From: Methanoregula sp.
Lineage (GTDB): Archaea > Halobacteriota > Methanomicrobia > Methanomicrobiales > Methanospirillaceae
Direction: 5' to 3'
NCBI GenBank assembly: GCA_030651815.1
Contig: JAUSBW010000169.1
Coordinates: 1-64,000 of the forward strand
DNA length: 64,000 bases
In this document: positions 41,758 through 52,097 of the stretch, piece by piece
Position numbering within the stretch: the stretch's first letter is position 1
Layout of the letters: every line of letters starts with the position of its first letter
Made by a program: the position numbers and the translations under genes
The notes under the pieces: generated by a model
What the model saw: only the letters and a program-made list of their open reading frames with translations
Database searches by the model: none
What the model was told of the DNA's origin: nothing

Positions 41758-42989
41758 CAGGTGGCACGCGAGAAGTCTGCCTCGCGCCCGAACACCATCG
41801 TTGCATCCACACCGACTTTCACGTTGGTGCCGTCTTCAAGCTGGCACGGATCGAGCGATGAGCCACGGACACCGGTAATCAACATGATATCCCGGTCACC
41901 GCTCACCCGGGTTGCAATCGCGTATTCAACATCATGAGGATCAGTAGGATCAATGTCCTCGTCCACCACCACCACATGCTTGAGTGAGGTGTGGGCGGCA
42001 AAAGCGGCCATGATCGCGTTCTTGCCATCGCCCTGCGTGCTCTTTTTTATCTGGATCACGGCGTGGAGATACCCGCACCCCCCCTTGGTCAGCACCACGT
42101 TGCGCACTTCTGTTACCCCCGCTACCGCCTTGTAGATCTTTGGTTCATACGGTGCGCCCATCAGCATCTTGTGCTCGTCGCCGCCGGGCAGGATGCCGTG
42201 GTAGATGCAGTCCGGTTTGGTATACATGCCAGTGAACTCGATGATGTGCTGCATGCGGATCGGATCATAGGTCCCGGTGATATCCACAAACGGGCCTTCC
42301 TCTGTGAGTTCCGCTGTGATAAACCCTTCCAGCACAATCTCTGCATCGGGGACGAGCACCCCGTTACTGCACCTGTGCACCTTCATCTCCCCGCCCATCA
42401 GTTCTGCGGCAAACGGGAGCTCCATACCCGTCGGGACCCGTGTGCAGCTCGCAAACGTAACTGCCGGGTGTGTCCCGATGGTGACAGCGATGGGGAGCTT
42501 CTCACCCTTTGCCAAGGCCTTTCCGAGCATCACATGCGTATGCCGGCCTTCCACAAGCCGGGCAGCCACCCGGTGGGAGTCGAGCACCTGCATCCTGTGG
42601 ATCGATGCATTCTCCACACCGTCCCAGCGGGAGAAGACGATTGCCGATGTGAGATATTTTCCCGCATCTTTGGGGAAGTGGTGCATGATGGGGATGCGAT
42701 TAAGATCGGGCTTTTCCATTTTCAGCGTGCCGGCTTCCACAACTTTCCCGTCAAATTTTGCATCGGCGAGCGTCCTGACAATCTGCTTTTCATCAATACC
42801 AAGGGCAAGGGATAGCGAAGTCCGGCTGGCGGTAAGGTTCATCACCGCACGTTTGCCGTCGATATTATGGAAGAACAGGAGCTTGTCTGTGGCACTCGCC
42901 ATCTTTGCAGCCTGCATATCAGCAGATACGGGCTCCTTTACATCGATAACAAGCCCCTGTTTGCGCATTTTTTCTATGAATTCACGCAT
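41754..42989 (-). CDS. UbiD-family decarboxylase (probable anhydromevalonate phosphate decarboxylase)
   Basis: FHNIDGKRAVMNLTASRTSLSLALG, TFASCTRVPTGMELPFAAELMGGEM, VVVDEDIDPTDPHDVEYAIATR; start at MREFIEKM. Confidence 0.93.
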   Translation of the reverse strand: MREFIEKMRKQGLVIDVKEPVSADMQAAKMASATDKLLFFHNIDGKRAVMNLTASRTSLSLALGIDEKQIVRTLADAKFDGKVVEAGTLKMEKPDLNRIPIMHHFPKDAGKYLTSAIVFSRWDGVENASIHRMQVLDSHRVAARLVEGRHTHVMLGKALAKGEKLPIAVTIGTHPAVTFASCTRVPTGMELPFAAELMGGEMKVHRCSNGVLVPDAEIVLEGFITAELTEEGPFVDITGTYDPIRMQHIIEFTGMYTKPDCIYHGILPGGDEHKMLMGAPYEPKIYKAVAGVTEVRNVVLTKGGCGYLHAVIQIKKSTQGDGKNAIMAAFAAHTSLKHVVVVDEDIDPTDPHDVEYAIATRVSGDRDIMLITGVRGSSLDPCQLEDGTNVKVGVDATMVFGREADFSRATW

Positions 42990-43539
42990 CGTAACCACTC
43001 CAGCGTTTTGCAAGCGTATGTTCCACCTCAAGATGGTCGAGCACGCGGGCAACAACCATGTCCACCAGATCATCGATGGTCTTTGGGTGGTGGTAGAAGG
43101 CAGGGCAGGCGGGCATGATCATTGCCCCGGCATCCTTAGCAGCGAGCATATTTTTTAAATGAATTTTTGACAGGGGAGTTTCACGGGTGACGAGAATGCA
43201 TTTCCGGCCTTCTTTCAAGCAGACATCCGCAGTCCGGGTGATCAGGTTGTCGGCATACCCGGTCGAGATGGCGGAGAGGGTCTTGGCGCTGCAGGGTATC
43301 ACCACCATCCCGTCAATCCTGTGGGAACCGCTGGCGATCGATGCCCCCATCTTATCGATGTGATGGACAGTTGCATTGAATCCCTCAAAAGAGACACCCT
43401 CGTGGGTGGCAATCTGCTGCGCAACATCTGATACAATGAGATGGACGTTTGCATCCCTGCACAGCACCTCAAGCAGACGGCGGGCATAGCATGCCCCGCT
43501 TGCCCCCGTCACTCCGACAACATACTCTTTTTTCATCAT
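42982..43539 (-). CDS. ubiX: UbiX-family flavin prenyltransferase
   Basis: YVVGVTGASGACYARRLLEVL, VVIPCSAKTLSAISTGYADNLITRTADVCLKEGRKCILVTRETPLS. Confidence 0.95.
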   Translation of the reverse strand: MMKKEYVVGVTGASGACYARRLLEVLCRDANVHLIVSDVAQQIATHEGVSFEGFNATVHHIDKMGASIASGSHRIDGMVVIPCSAKTLSAISTGYADNLITRTADVCLKEGRKCILVTRETPLSKIHLKNMLAAKDAGAMIMPACPAFYHHPKTIDDLVDMVVARVLDHLEVEHTLAKRWSGYDA

Positions 43540-43795
43540 TACCCTGCCCCTTCCTGTGATAGCAATGTCGGAGTGATGGCAAAAAGAGTTTATGCCGGGA
43601 TACACCCGGACGGGTTCACGATCCCTTGTTTTTTAGCGGAGCGAAGAAGAGGTACCTGACCTGTGCCTCCTCAACCCTGCGGGCGTGAGACGGGTTTTTA
43701 GTCACGGCGCGCTTCAATCACCAGCGTGTTGAGGATGTTGTTGAGCCTCAGGGGATCATACTCCAGTCTTCGATCATGTCGGTCCACCTCAGAGA

Positions 43796-44269
43796 TTAAG
43801 GATTTCGTTTGGCCGCAGTAACATCCACTTTGACCCTGTTCCCCTTCATCTCGATCTTGTACGGCCCGGTGGTATACATGGGGATCTGGTTTTTAAGATC
43901 AAACCCGTTCTCCCTGCCATAGCCATAGGTCTCTGACTGGCCGTTGTCCATGTGGGTCACTTTCATCTCAAACCAGCAGTAGATGGTGTTGTCGTTGAGC
44001 GGGAGGATGTCAAAGTTGATACCCCATGACGGGTTATCCACGCGGAACTGCTCCACAACTACGTCTTTTTCACTCTGGAACGAGTAGGACTTCTGGAGAT
44101 AATGATCTCCCATGGCAAACGATGGCCTGGCTTGAACTGTTGTTGCTACAGATGTTGTCACCGCATTTGATGTGGATGTTGCTACGGGTGCTGCCGGGCT
44201 CTGTGTGCATCCTGCAACTATCACCCCTGCTATGACCAGTGCGAGGATAACGAATACACTGTGTTTCAT
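43796..44269 (-). CDS. lipoprotein of unknown function
   Basis: Signal peptide with lipobox IVAGC; Thr/Ser linker. Confidence 0.7.
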   Translation of the reverse strand: MKHSVFVILALVIAGVIVAGCTQSPAAPVATSTSNAVTTSVATTVQARPSFAMGDHYLQKSYSFQSEKDVVVEQFRVDNPSWGINFDILPLNDNTIYCWFEMKVTHMDNGQSETYGYGRENGFDLKNQIPMYTTGPYKIEMKGNRVKVDVTAAKRNP

Positions 44270-44906
44270 AAGCTTGTGTTTGGATAGGGGGGTCTATTAT
44301 ATTTTATTGATGTATTGTTGGGTGAAAACATTCTTTGTTCCAGGATTTTTTTAAAAAAATCCCCAAGTGTTTTGAGGGGATGCATCTCTTCTTGCGAGAC
44401 AAACCTGTGAAAGTCCATGTAGAGCGGCACATAATCATCACGCGGTCGCATCTGCGCGAGTGTAAATCCTTTTTTTCGGTACCATTCAACAGCACCGGTT
44501 TTTGAATCGACAGTAATGATGCGGCACCCGGTGAACTGCGAAACATGCAATGTAATGACAAATATTCTCAACAGCATGAGCGTCCCGATACCATTGTTGT
44601 CAAAATCACGGTGCCGTGCCATCCGTGCAATTTTAATGGCGGGATATTTGCGATATGCCCATGTGGGCTCACGATCCGATTCGCTCACTGCTTCTGCAAC
44701 AATGCTGTCATTGATCAGCGTAAAATATCCGACCACCTTGTCATTCCAGTAGGCAAGAAATGTTGCAGAGAGCCGGTTCATCTGGTTATTGAGTGCATCC
44801 TCTTTTAAAAAATCATCCAGTTCCTGCTCGGTCGAATGAAACGTGGATACATCACACGATGCATCTAGCGATTTAAAACAAGATCAAAATAGGAGAGTTT
44901 AGACAT
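44266..44906 (-). pseudogene. GNAT acetyltransferase (TacT-like toxin) with -1 frameshift near 44871-44877
   Basis: Frame 1 from ATG 44906: MSKLSYFDLVLN(R*); frame 2: SLDASCDVSTFHSTEQELDDFLKEDALNNQMNRLS...GIGTLMLLRIF...GAVEWYRKKGF; joined they give one plausible GNAT; no start codon exists in frame 2 before the TGA. Confidence 0.7.
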
Positions 44907-45051
44907 AGAGTTTTTCTTTTTTTGCAATTTTTATGGCTTCGCGGATAAGGTCACGCCCTTCTTTTGTTATTTTGGGGTTCTCCATGTATTTGTGAAACCT
45001 CTTGGCGTCATCTCCTTCCAGCACCAGCCCAATCTCAATTGGTTTTGCCAT
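44899..45051 (-). CDS. 50-aa putative antitoxin upstream of the GNAT gene (absent from the ORF track)
   Basis: MAKPIEIGLVLEGDDAKRFHKYMENPKITKEGRDLIREAIKIAKKEKLYV*; its stop overlaps the GNAT ATG (ATGTCTAA). Confidence 0.8.
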   Translation of the reverse strand: MAKPIEIGLVLEGDDAKRFHKYMENPKITKEGRDLIREAIKIAKKEKLYV

Positions 45052-45204
45052 CCCGTTCACCTCGGTTTTTATTAGTATTATATTTCTACAGAACTATTTG
45101 AATTATTGCGAAGGGTTACAACGGCGGATCATGTATTTACAGCAGAGTGGAAAAGGACCGGTCCAGGAGGACCCGGTTTTTTGGGGTTGGACGACGATAA
45201 TACA

Positions 45205-45274
45205 TCTAATCCTGAATTAGACGGGTGACCAAATTATTAGACTCAAGTCTAATGTTATTGGACGTAAGTCTAAT
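45205..45274. promoter_or_regulatory. cluster of three TCTAA/TTAGA inverted repeats upstream of the TA pair
   Basis: TCTAATcctgaATTAGA (45205-45221), TTAGACTcaAGTCTAA (45237-45252), ATTGGACgtaAGTCTAAT (45257-45274). Confidence 0.5.
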
Positions 45275-45959
45275 CAGCCATCCACATTTGCGGTCTGATC
45301 AGGTCGATAAGTCCATCGCTCAGAAAGTTATGTGCAAAGTTATGTGTGCGCACATAATCATTTTAAAAAAACCGGGCACGCGAAAAAAATAAAAAAATTC
45401 CCGGGCCGGTTCCGCATCCCATCCTTCAATGCCCGCCGCTCTCGTACCGGTTCCTGCCGCTCCACCCACGGATAATCCCCCAAACCCCCCTTTCGCCAGA
45501 CGGTCCGGGGGGTCATGAAAAAAGGGGGTCGGAAACCTTAAAAACCCCGTAAAACACCCGGTTTGTCAAACGGGGCATTTCTGAAAAACCCCGAAAAATG
45601 CCCGGATTCCATCGGGACTGGTATGTGGGAGAAAACTGCAAAAGGAGTTCATTTTAGCCTTTTCAGGATCTGGGTATGTTTTCGTTTTAAATCTTCCAGG
45701 GGTCGATAGGTAGCGGATCGGGAAAAAAGTGCCACCAAAGCGCAATGAGGTGCATCAGAACGCATTATATGCGCCTCAATTCGGGGTTATTTTGGTGATT
45801 GGGGCATTATACGTCGAGATAAATGGTGATTAACTGGGGGTTGCCGGGATATCCATGGGGAAGGGTATGTGGATGGGGTGGGATGGCTGGCGAAAAACAG
45901 TTTTACTACTCTGTACAGGAATTTTTCCGGAATATTTTTTAGTGCGTGTGGGTTTTTTT

Positions 45960-47165
45960 TTAAAATAGCGTATCCTGCCGGGTCGGTTTTTTTATGTGCA
46001 GGACCTCGCATGCTGCATCGGCAACACGTTCCTGCTGACCGGAAAGTGTATATACCCCGAGACGCCACTGATCGCGCCGGGTGGCATTGAGCGTCCGTAC
46101 ACGCGGAGAGAACTCTTCGAAATCCACAATTGCATTGCGGTTCTTCACCCGGACACCAAGCGACATCTCGCTCGGGATCGAGGGAATGTCAACCAGCACC
46201 TCGTGCGGCAGGATACCTGCCAGCTCAGCAATCCGGTTGGCAAATGCCCGGCATTTTTCAATTGGTGCACCGTCTTCGAATCCAACCACATTGACCTGAT
46301 CGCTCCCGGCAGAGAGTACCCGTTTGTAAAGCCTGCGCTCGTACAACCGGGCTGCAAGTGCCCGGACCACGGGTTTTTCTGAAGTCTGCAACGCATGCAT
46401 GCACCCCGGATCATCCATAATCAGGATTTTTTGTGCCGTGGCATCCGGTGCATCCCCGAGGTGCTCAAGAACAGCCAGCTGGAACATACTCTCCCCGATA
46501 CGGCTCACATGATGGTAATACACGGAAGGGCGCATGAGCGTGCGGGCGATGAGCAGTGATTCGGCCGCGTTCACCCCGTTCTCATCAAGCACCATCCCCT
46601 CGGGCGTCTTGATCAGGTGCCGTATAAGTCGCTGGGCATCCACTGTGCCATACGGGGCACCTGTGTAATACGCATCCCGTAGCAGGTAATCCATCCGGTC
46701 CACATCGAGATCCCCATGGATAATACCGGATAACGGGTGTTTTCCTTTCACTACCGAGCAGAGCTCATCGGGGTCAATGTCTGAGGCACGGAGCAGATCT
46801 CCCGCATGATCCTTAACAATCAGTTCAATATCATCGTGGGTGCGGTGCAGGAACTTTTTCATGAGCGGTTCGCTTGCATGGGAGAACGGGCCATGACCAA
46901 TGTCATGTAGAAGCGCGGCGGCGATCACCAGCCTGCGCTCATCATCCGATAATCCAAACCGCCGACACGCGACATCCGCAAGGAACATGGTACCCAGCGA
47001 GTGCTCGAACCGCGTGTGATTGGCACCCGGGTATACAAGGTAAGAAAACCCGAGCTGCTTGATGTAGCGGAGGCGTTGCAGGGCCGGGGAATCGAGCAGG
47101 GCAAGGGCAAACTCCTCCACTTCAACATAGCCATGGACCGGGTCCTTGATTATTTTCATACTCAC
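45960..47165 (-). CDS. HD-domain phosphohydrolase
   Basis: [45 protein letters not shown]. Confidence 0.93.
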   Translation of the reverse strand: MSMKIIKDPVHGYVEVEEFALALLDSPALQRLRYIKQLGFSYLVYPGANHTRFEHSLGTMFLADVACRRFGLSDDERRLVIAAALLHDIGHGPFSHASEPLMKKFLHRTHDDIELIVKDHAGDLLRASDIDPDELCSVVKGKHPLSGIIHGDLDVDRMDYLLRDAYYTGAPYGTVDAQRLIRHLIKTPEGMVLDENGVNAAESLLIARTLMRPSVYYHHVSRIGESMFQLAVLEHLGDAPDATAQKILIMDDPGCMHALQTSEKPVVRALAARLYERRLYKRVLSAGSDQVNVVGFEDGAPIEKCRAFANRIAELAGILPHEVLVDIPSIPSEMSLGVRVKNRNAIVDFEEFSPRVRTLNATRRDQWRLGVYTLSGQQERVADAACEVLHIKKPTRQDTLF

Positions 47166-47203
47166 TAAAGAATCTTCATATACATCGCATAAAAGTATTA
47201 GTA

Positions 47204-48106
47204 ATGATTACTTTCCTTTCGGGCGGGACCGGCACCCCGAAACTCCTGCGGGGCATGCAGAAAGTCATGGATCGGCACGAGATCTCTGTTATCGTCAACA
47301 CAGCTGAAGACATCTGGATCTCAGGAAACCACATCTCACCGGATGTTGACACGGTCATGTACCTGTTTGCCGGCATCCTCAACACGGATACGTGGTGGGG
47401 GGTCAGAAACGATACGTTCACCACCCATGACGAGATTACCCGGCTGGGCATCGATGAGTTCATCGCGATCGGTGACAGGGACAGGGCAGTGCACATTGCC
47501 CGGGGCGAGATGATGCGAAACGGGATGCGCCTGACCAATGCAACAAAAATTCTCTGCGACCGCTTCGGCGTCCGGGAAAATGTGCTTCCTATGACCGACA
47601 CCGAAGTGACGACTCAGGTCCGGACAGAGATCGGTCTCATTCATTTCCAGGAGTACTGGATCCGGGCCAAAGGAAAGATCGAGATCCAGAAGGTCGTGCG
47701 GAATTTCAATGAGCCTCCGATTGCAACCGAAGAGGGGCTGGCAGCAATCGAAGCAAGCGATGCGGTGGTGATCGGCCCTTCAAATCCTATAACAAGCATC
47801 CTGCCGATTCTCTCATGTGACGGGATAAAAGACGCACTTAAGGATAAATTCGTGATCGCGGTAAGCCCGTTTATTGGAGAGGAACCGATCAGCGGTCCTG
47901 CGGGCGCCCTCATGCGGGCTGAGGGATTCGAACCGAGCTCGATCGGCACGTTCAACTGTTATGGCGGGCTGACCGATCTCTTCGTGCAGGATATCCGTGA
48001 TCCGGTCGAAGTGAGCCATTCCGTCAGGTTCGATACCCTGATGACCGATGAGGAGAAAAGCGTGGCACTGGCACGCGAGATAATCGAGCTTATAAAAAAG
48101 CATTGA
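47204..48106 (+). CDS. cofD: 2-phospho-L-lactate transferase (coenzyme F420 biosynthesis)
   Basis: [62 protein letters not shown]. Confidence 0.95.
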   Translation: MITFLSGGTGTPKLLRGMQKVMDRHEISVIVNTAEDIWISGNHISPDVDTVMYLFAGILNTDTWWGVRNDTFTTHDEITRLGIDEFIAIGDRDRAVHIARGEMMRNGMRLTNATKILCDRFGVRENVLPMTDTEVTTQVRTEIGLIHFQEYWIRAKGKIEIQKVVRNFNEPPIATEEGLAAIEASDAVVIGPSNPITSILPILSCDGIKDALKDKFVIAVSPFIGEEPISGPAGALMRAEGFEPSSIGTFNCYGGLTDLFVQDIRDPVEVSHSVRFDTLMTDEEKSVALAREIIELIKKH

Positions 48107-48200
48107 TGGCCGCATTTTGCTGCTATACTTCCAGATTTCCCTTTTTTCACCAGCCAACCCTTAAAGGTACGGTACTCCGGAGTGGATCTTTGCATTTTTA

Positions 48201-48620
48201 ATGATCTGCTTAATTTTATTATCCGGGTGTAGTGCTCCATCACCGGCAACCACACACACATCAACAACGTCTAGCCCCTCACAATCACTTTCCCCGGCAT
48301 ATCCCAGCACAACGCTCACTCTTAAACAGACCGTCGCACCGATAAACCCCTCCGGTACAGCCGTCACTCTTTCACAGACCACAACAAAATTACAAATACC
48401 GGTTTCAGCGTGGCTTTTTTTCTGCTCCGTTTTTCACCGTCTCCCTGCTTTATCGGGTTCAGGACCCGCAAGGGGTCCAGCCCCTATTGTTTATTGTTGG
48501 GGAACGACGGCAACGGGATCGCCCGTAGCCTATTCAGTCACGCACCTTTCGAAGTGTGGATCGCCACACATCGACGGCGCTGTTAATCGTACAGGTGAAT
48601 GTAACATAGTTTTTTTATAA
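48201..48620 (+). pseudogene. possible decayed lipoprotein gene
   Basis: LILLSGCSAPSP lipobox plus Thr/Ser-rich stretch, then non-protein-like tail. Confidence 0.35.
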
Positions 48621-48738
48621 TTTTCGGGAATTAATCAAATTTTTAGTTTGTTTACCAATATGTATCAATTCAAAAACTTTATCGTGCTCTGTTCCCAAAA
48701 ACATCATAAAAATAAAAAATATTTCTGGATCGGTTCTC

Positions 48739-50490
48739 ATGCAGAGTTTTGTTAATGTAAGGTCAATGTCCCGTATTTGCGCTATTGTTGTGTTATTGAT
48801 TCTTGTTGTCGCAGTGCCAGCATCGGCAATAACACCCCTAACAATAGACTCAGTAACTCCTTCGACGACAAGCATTGTGAATGGAGGAACTGTCATCATC
48901 ACTATTGCCGGTACTTGTGGAGCGCAAATAACTCAAGCCTCCTTTACCATGTGGACTCCTCAAAACGTAGGTCCAGGAACCACTCTTCAAACAACAACAA
49001 ATGGGAATCAGTGGACGGGTCAAGCGGAGTATACATTTTCTCCTAATGCACCATCCGGACAATACAAAATCGGGAGAATAAATGTTCAGGATGCGGCTGG
49101 AAATTACGTTTCAAAAGATTTTATTCCTGAAGTCATTATTAACGTTCAAAATTCTGTTTCCGCTCAACCCCCAACAATAGACTCAGTAACTCCTTCGACG
49201 ACGAGCATTGTGAATGGAGGAACTGTCATCATCACTATTGCCGGTACTTGTGGAGCGCAAATAACTCAAGCCTCCTTTACCATGTGGACTCCTCAAAACG
49301 TAGGACCAGGAACCACTCTTCAAACAACAACAAATGGGAATCGGTGGACCGGTCAGGCATCCTATACTTTCGCTCCAGATGCTCCATCCGGGCAATACAA
49401 AATTGGGAGAATAAACGTTCAGGATGCGGCTGGAAATTACGTTTCAAAAGATTTTATCCCACAGGTCATTATTAATGTTCAAAATTCTGTTCCTGCTCAA
49501 CCCCCAACAATAGACACCGTAACCCCTTCAACGACAAGCGTTGTGAATGGAGGGAATGTCATCATCACTATTGCCGGTACTTGTGGAGCACAAATAACTC
49601 AAGCCTCCTTTACCATGTGGACTCCTCAAAACGTAGGTCCAGGAACCACTCTTCAAACAACAACAAATGGGAATCGGTGGACGGGTCAAGCGGAGTATAC
49701 ATTTTCTCCCAATGCGCCATCCGGACAATACAAAATCGGGAGAATAAATGTTCAGGATGCGGCTGGAAATTACGTTTCAAAAGATTTTATCCCACAGGTC
49801 GTTATTAATGTTCAAAATTCCGGTCAATCCACTCCAACGAGCACCGCAACTCAAACCGCTTCACCAACTACTATCCCATTTACAACCCCTTACCCAACGC
49901 AGACAGCCTCGACCCAGATCGCCACGATCTATATCCGGAACAACGTGTTCGTGCCTCAAGAACTCACCGTACCGCCGGGAACCGGAATCACGTGGATCAA
50001 TAATGATGCAACCATCCATGCGATCAAGACGACGGGCACTCACGCCGGCATGTTCCGTTCTGGCGATTTAGTGAAAGGTTCCCAGTTTGGCTTCACCTTC
50101 GGTGATGAGGGCACGTTTGAAATTATAGACACTTACTCAAATGCAATTTGTGTGATCATTGTCAAGAAAGGCGCGTTGTTGATAGGTAATCCCACAGTTC
50201 AAACTAGCGCAATAACGACAGTCCCAACATCATTGCCTACATCATTACAAACAACCGAACCAACCTCCAGTCCTACGGCAGCATCAACCACCGTTCAGAC
50301 TACTGCAATAACAACAGCACCCCCAACAGGACAAACTACTATTCTTACGATAGCACCAACCCCCAATTATGATGCAAAGATAGCAGCTCTCGAAAGTCAA
50401 CTTGCAGTACAAAACCAGAAAATAGAGGAACAGGGGAATATTTTGGATAAGATTACCAGCTTTTTAAGAAATATTTTTGGCTGGAAATAA
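48739..50490 (+). CDS. secreted/cell-surface protein with three 111-aa tandem repeats, cupredoxin-like domain, Thr-rich linker and C-terminal helix
   Basis: Signal peptide; TIDSVTPSTTSIVNGGTVIITIAGTCGAQITQASF... x3; IYIRNNVFVPQELTVPPGTGITWINNDATIHAIKTT. Confidence 0.85.
   Translation: MQSFVNVRSMSRICAIVVLLILVVAVPASAITPLTIDSVTPSTTSIVNGGTVIITIAGTCGAQITQASFTMWTPQNVGPGTTLQTTTNGNQWTGQAEYTFSPNAPSGQYKIGRINVQDAAGNYVSKDFIPEVIINVQNSVSAQPPTIDSVTPSTTSIVNGGTVIITIAGTCGAQITQASFTMWTPQNVGPGTTLQTTTNGNRWTGQASYTFAPDAPSGQYKIGRINVQDAAGNYVSKDFIPQVIINVQNSVPAQPPTIDTVTPSTTSVVNGGNVIITIAGTCGAQITQASFTMWTPQNVGPGTTLQTTTNGNRWTGQAEYTFSPNAPSGQYKIGRINVQDAAGNYVSKDFIPQVVINVQNSGQSTPTSTATQTASPTTIPFTTPYPTQTASTQIATIYIRNNVFVPQELTVPPGTGITWINNDATIHAIKTTGTHAGMFRSGDLVKGSQFGFTFGDEGTFEIIDTYSNAICVIIVKKGALLIGNPTVQTSAITTVPTSLPTSLQTTEPTSSPTAASTTVQTTAITTAPPTGQTTILTIAPTPNYDAKIAALESQLAVQNQKIEEQGNILDKITSFLRNIFGWK
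48841..49839 (+). repeat. three tandem 333-bp in-frame repeats
   Basis: acaatagac anchors at 48841, 49174 and 49507 (exact 333-bp period), few substitutions. Confidence 0.92.
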
Positions 50491-50924
50491 TTTTTTAATA
50501 AATTTTGGATTTAGCGTCGATGCTGCCAACGGAAACGCAATGGTGGATCTACTGTCAACGAGGGATAGACTACATCAGTATCCGAGAATGGAATTACGCC
50601 GAATTTTATTCACTCGTAATCTTACTTTTTTGATCGCCGTTCTCTATACTTTTCACGATGACAAATACGACACCTGCAATGTCTATAACCTTGTTTTTCT
50701 CCGTGGGTGGGATCGGTTGGAAAATCGATTAGGGGTTTCCAAATGTGACATGTCGAACAGACTTTTCCCACAACACCGTCTTTGATGACAATCGCCATAT
50801 TTTATTAGATTTCGTTCTTGTACTTAAAGTCCGTGGTCTGCACCTAAAGTCGGGTCAAAGGGGAACTTTGGGTGCAAAGCTCCGGAGTGGCAAACCTATT
50901 TAACGCTGCGGAATAACGGTTATC

Positions 50925-51866
50925 GTGAGAGGCATGAAGGAAACAATGAGCTGGAAGAGCGGCATAATCATAGTAATTGTTTTTGTATTATTATCCGGGT
51001 GTGTATCAGGTCCAGGTTCACAAAAAGGCACCCTCAATCTTACATCGTTGCCTTCCGGCTCTGAGATCTATCTAGACAACCAGTTCCATGGCACTACCCC
51101 GGTCACCATTCCGGAGGTTATTGCAGGGTCCCACACGCTTGAATATCGTCACTCAGGATATAAGAGCTGGTCAACTACAATCACGGTCACGCCGGGTTCA
51201 TCCAACTATTATGCAGCATTAGCTCCTCAGACCAATGTGCAGCTTCCAGAGGATATCGGTCAAACAATAACGGGAGCGCCAACACCGGCACAGGTGGCAG
51301 TAACGATCGAGGCCGGTAAAAAGACGATGATCATCAGGGACTCGAACCGTTTTTCCGGAACCGCATCCGGAACAAACAGTGTATTATTGACACTCTACGG
51401 ACCGGGAAAATATTTAAACGGGGTATCTCTGGTTCAACAAAACGTCAATGAACTCGGTAACTGGAATTATTTGTGGAATCCGGGTTCTTCTGTAGAGTCG
51501 GGTTTATACACAATGATCGTATCTGACCCATGGAAAATCACATCAGAAAGAACTGAATTTACCGTGATTGGCGGGGGAGTGGTCTCCATTTCTCCGAGTA
51601 CTTATTCGGCTGCTACAGGAACTTCTGTAACTTTTTCCGGCCAGTGCACTACCGGCGCCCAGAATGTATTACTGGCATTATACGGCCCCGGGCTATATAC
51701 CAACGGGAAGGAACTGGGCCCCTTCTCTGTTACGGCAGATAAAACATGGAGTTATAAGGTAACCCTCGATTCTACCATGCCAACAGGTGACTATACCATG
51801 TATGTGTATGATGTCCCAAAAACCAGCTCAGATAATACCCGGTTCACGGTCGGTTATTCGTCATAA
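50925..51866 (+). CDS. PEGA-domain lipoprotein with two repeated Ig-like domains
   Basis: LLSGCVSGPG lipobox; GTLNLTSLPSGSEIYLDNQFHGTTPVTIPEVIAGSHTLEYRHSGYKSW; two related LLTLYGPGKYLNG / LLALYGPGLYTNG domains. Confidence 0.85.
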   Translation: MRGMKETMSWKSGIIIVIVFVLLSGCVSGPGSQKGTLNLTSLPSGSEIYLDNQFHGTTPVTIPEVIAGSHTLEYRHSGYKSWSTTITVTPGSSNYYAALAPQTNVQLPEDIGQTITGAPTPAQVAVTIEAGKKTMIIRDSNRFSGTASGTNSVLLTLYGPGKYLNGVSLVQQNVNELGNWNYLWNPGSSVESGLYTMIVSDPWKITSERTEFTVIGGGVVSISPSTYSAATGTSVTFSGQCTTGAQNVLLALYGPGLYTNGKELGPFSVTADKTWSYKVTLDSTMPTGDYTMYVYDVPKTSSDNTRFTVGYSS

Positions 51867-52097
51867 TCGCATTTTTTTAACAACCACGCATTCCCGCCTC
51901 TTTTTCGGGTTTTTATGATTTGGCAGAAGCCCAAACAACTAAAGGGGGATATCGGAATCCCAATGCCGGGGGGGGTGGAATTTGCCCAAATCAGATTTTT
52001 TTTCTAAAAAGAAATGCGAGTGCAGCATCATTCGACCGATTGTTTATCCGATACCTATTTAGAGGATTTTATACTAATATTCGTTCGGAGAGATCAC

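Noticed and set aside
41991-43158. Plus-strand ORFs of 274 and 293 aa
   Set aside because: Antisense to the UbiD/UbiX genes
45420-45620. Imperfect CCCCG/CGGGG inverted repeats suggesting an ncRNA
   Set aside because: Pairing weak and low complexity; cannot be supported without folding and conservation analysis
48850-49808. Repeated ORFs of 66-75 aa on both strands
   Set aside because: Alternative-frame shadows of the three 333-bp repeats
48841-49839. Regular repeats considered as a CRISPR array
   Set aside because: 333-bp in-frame coding repeats with no short repeat/spacer structure
50477-50785. 102-aa ORF
   Set aside because: Overlaps the surface-protein end and has no recognisable features
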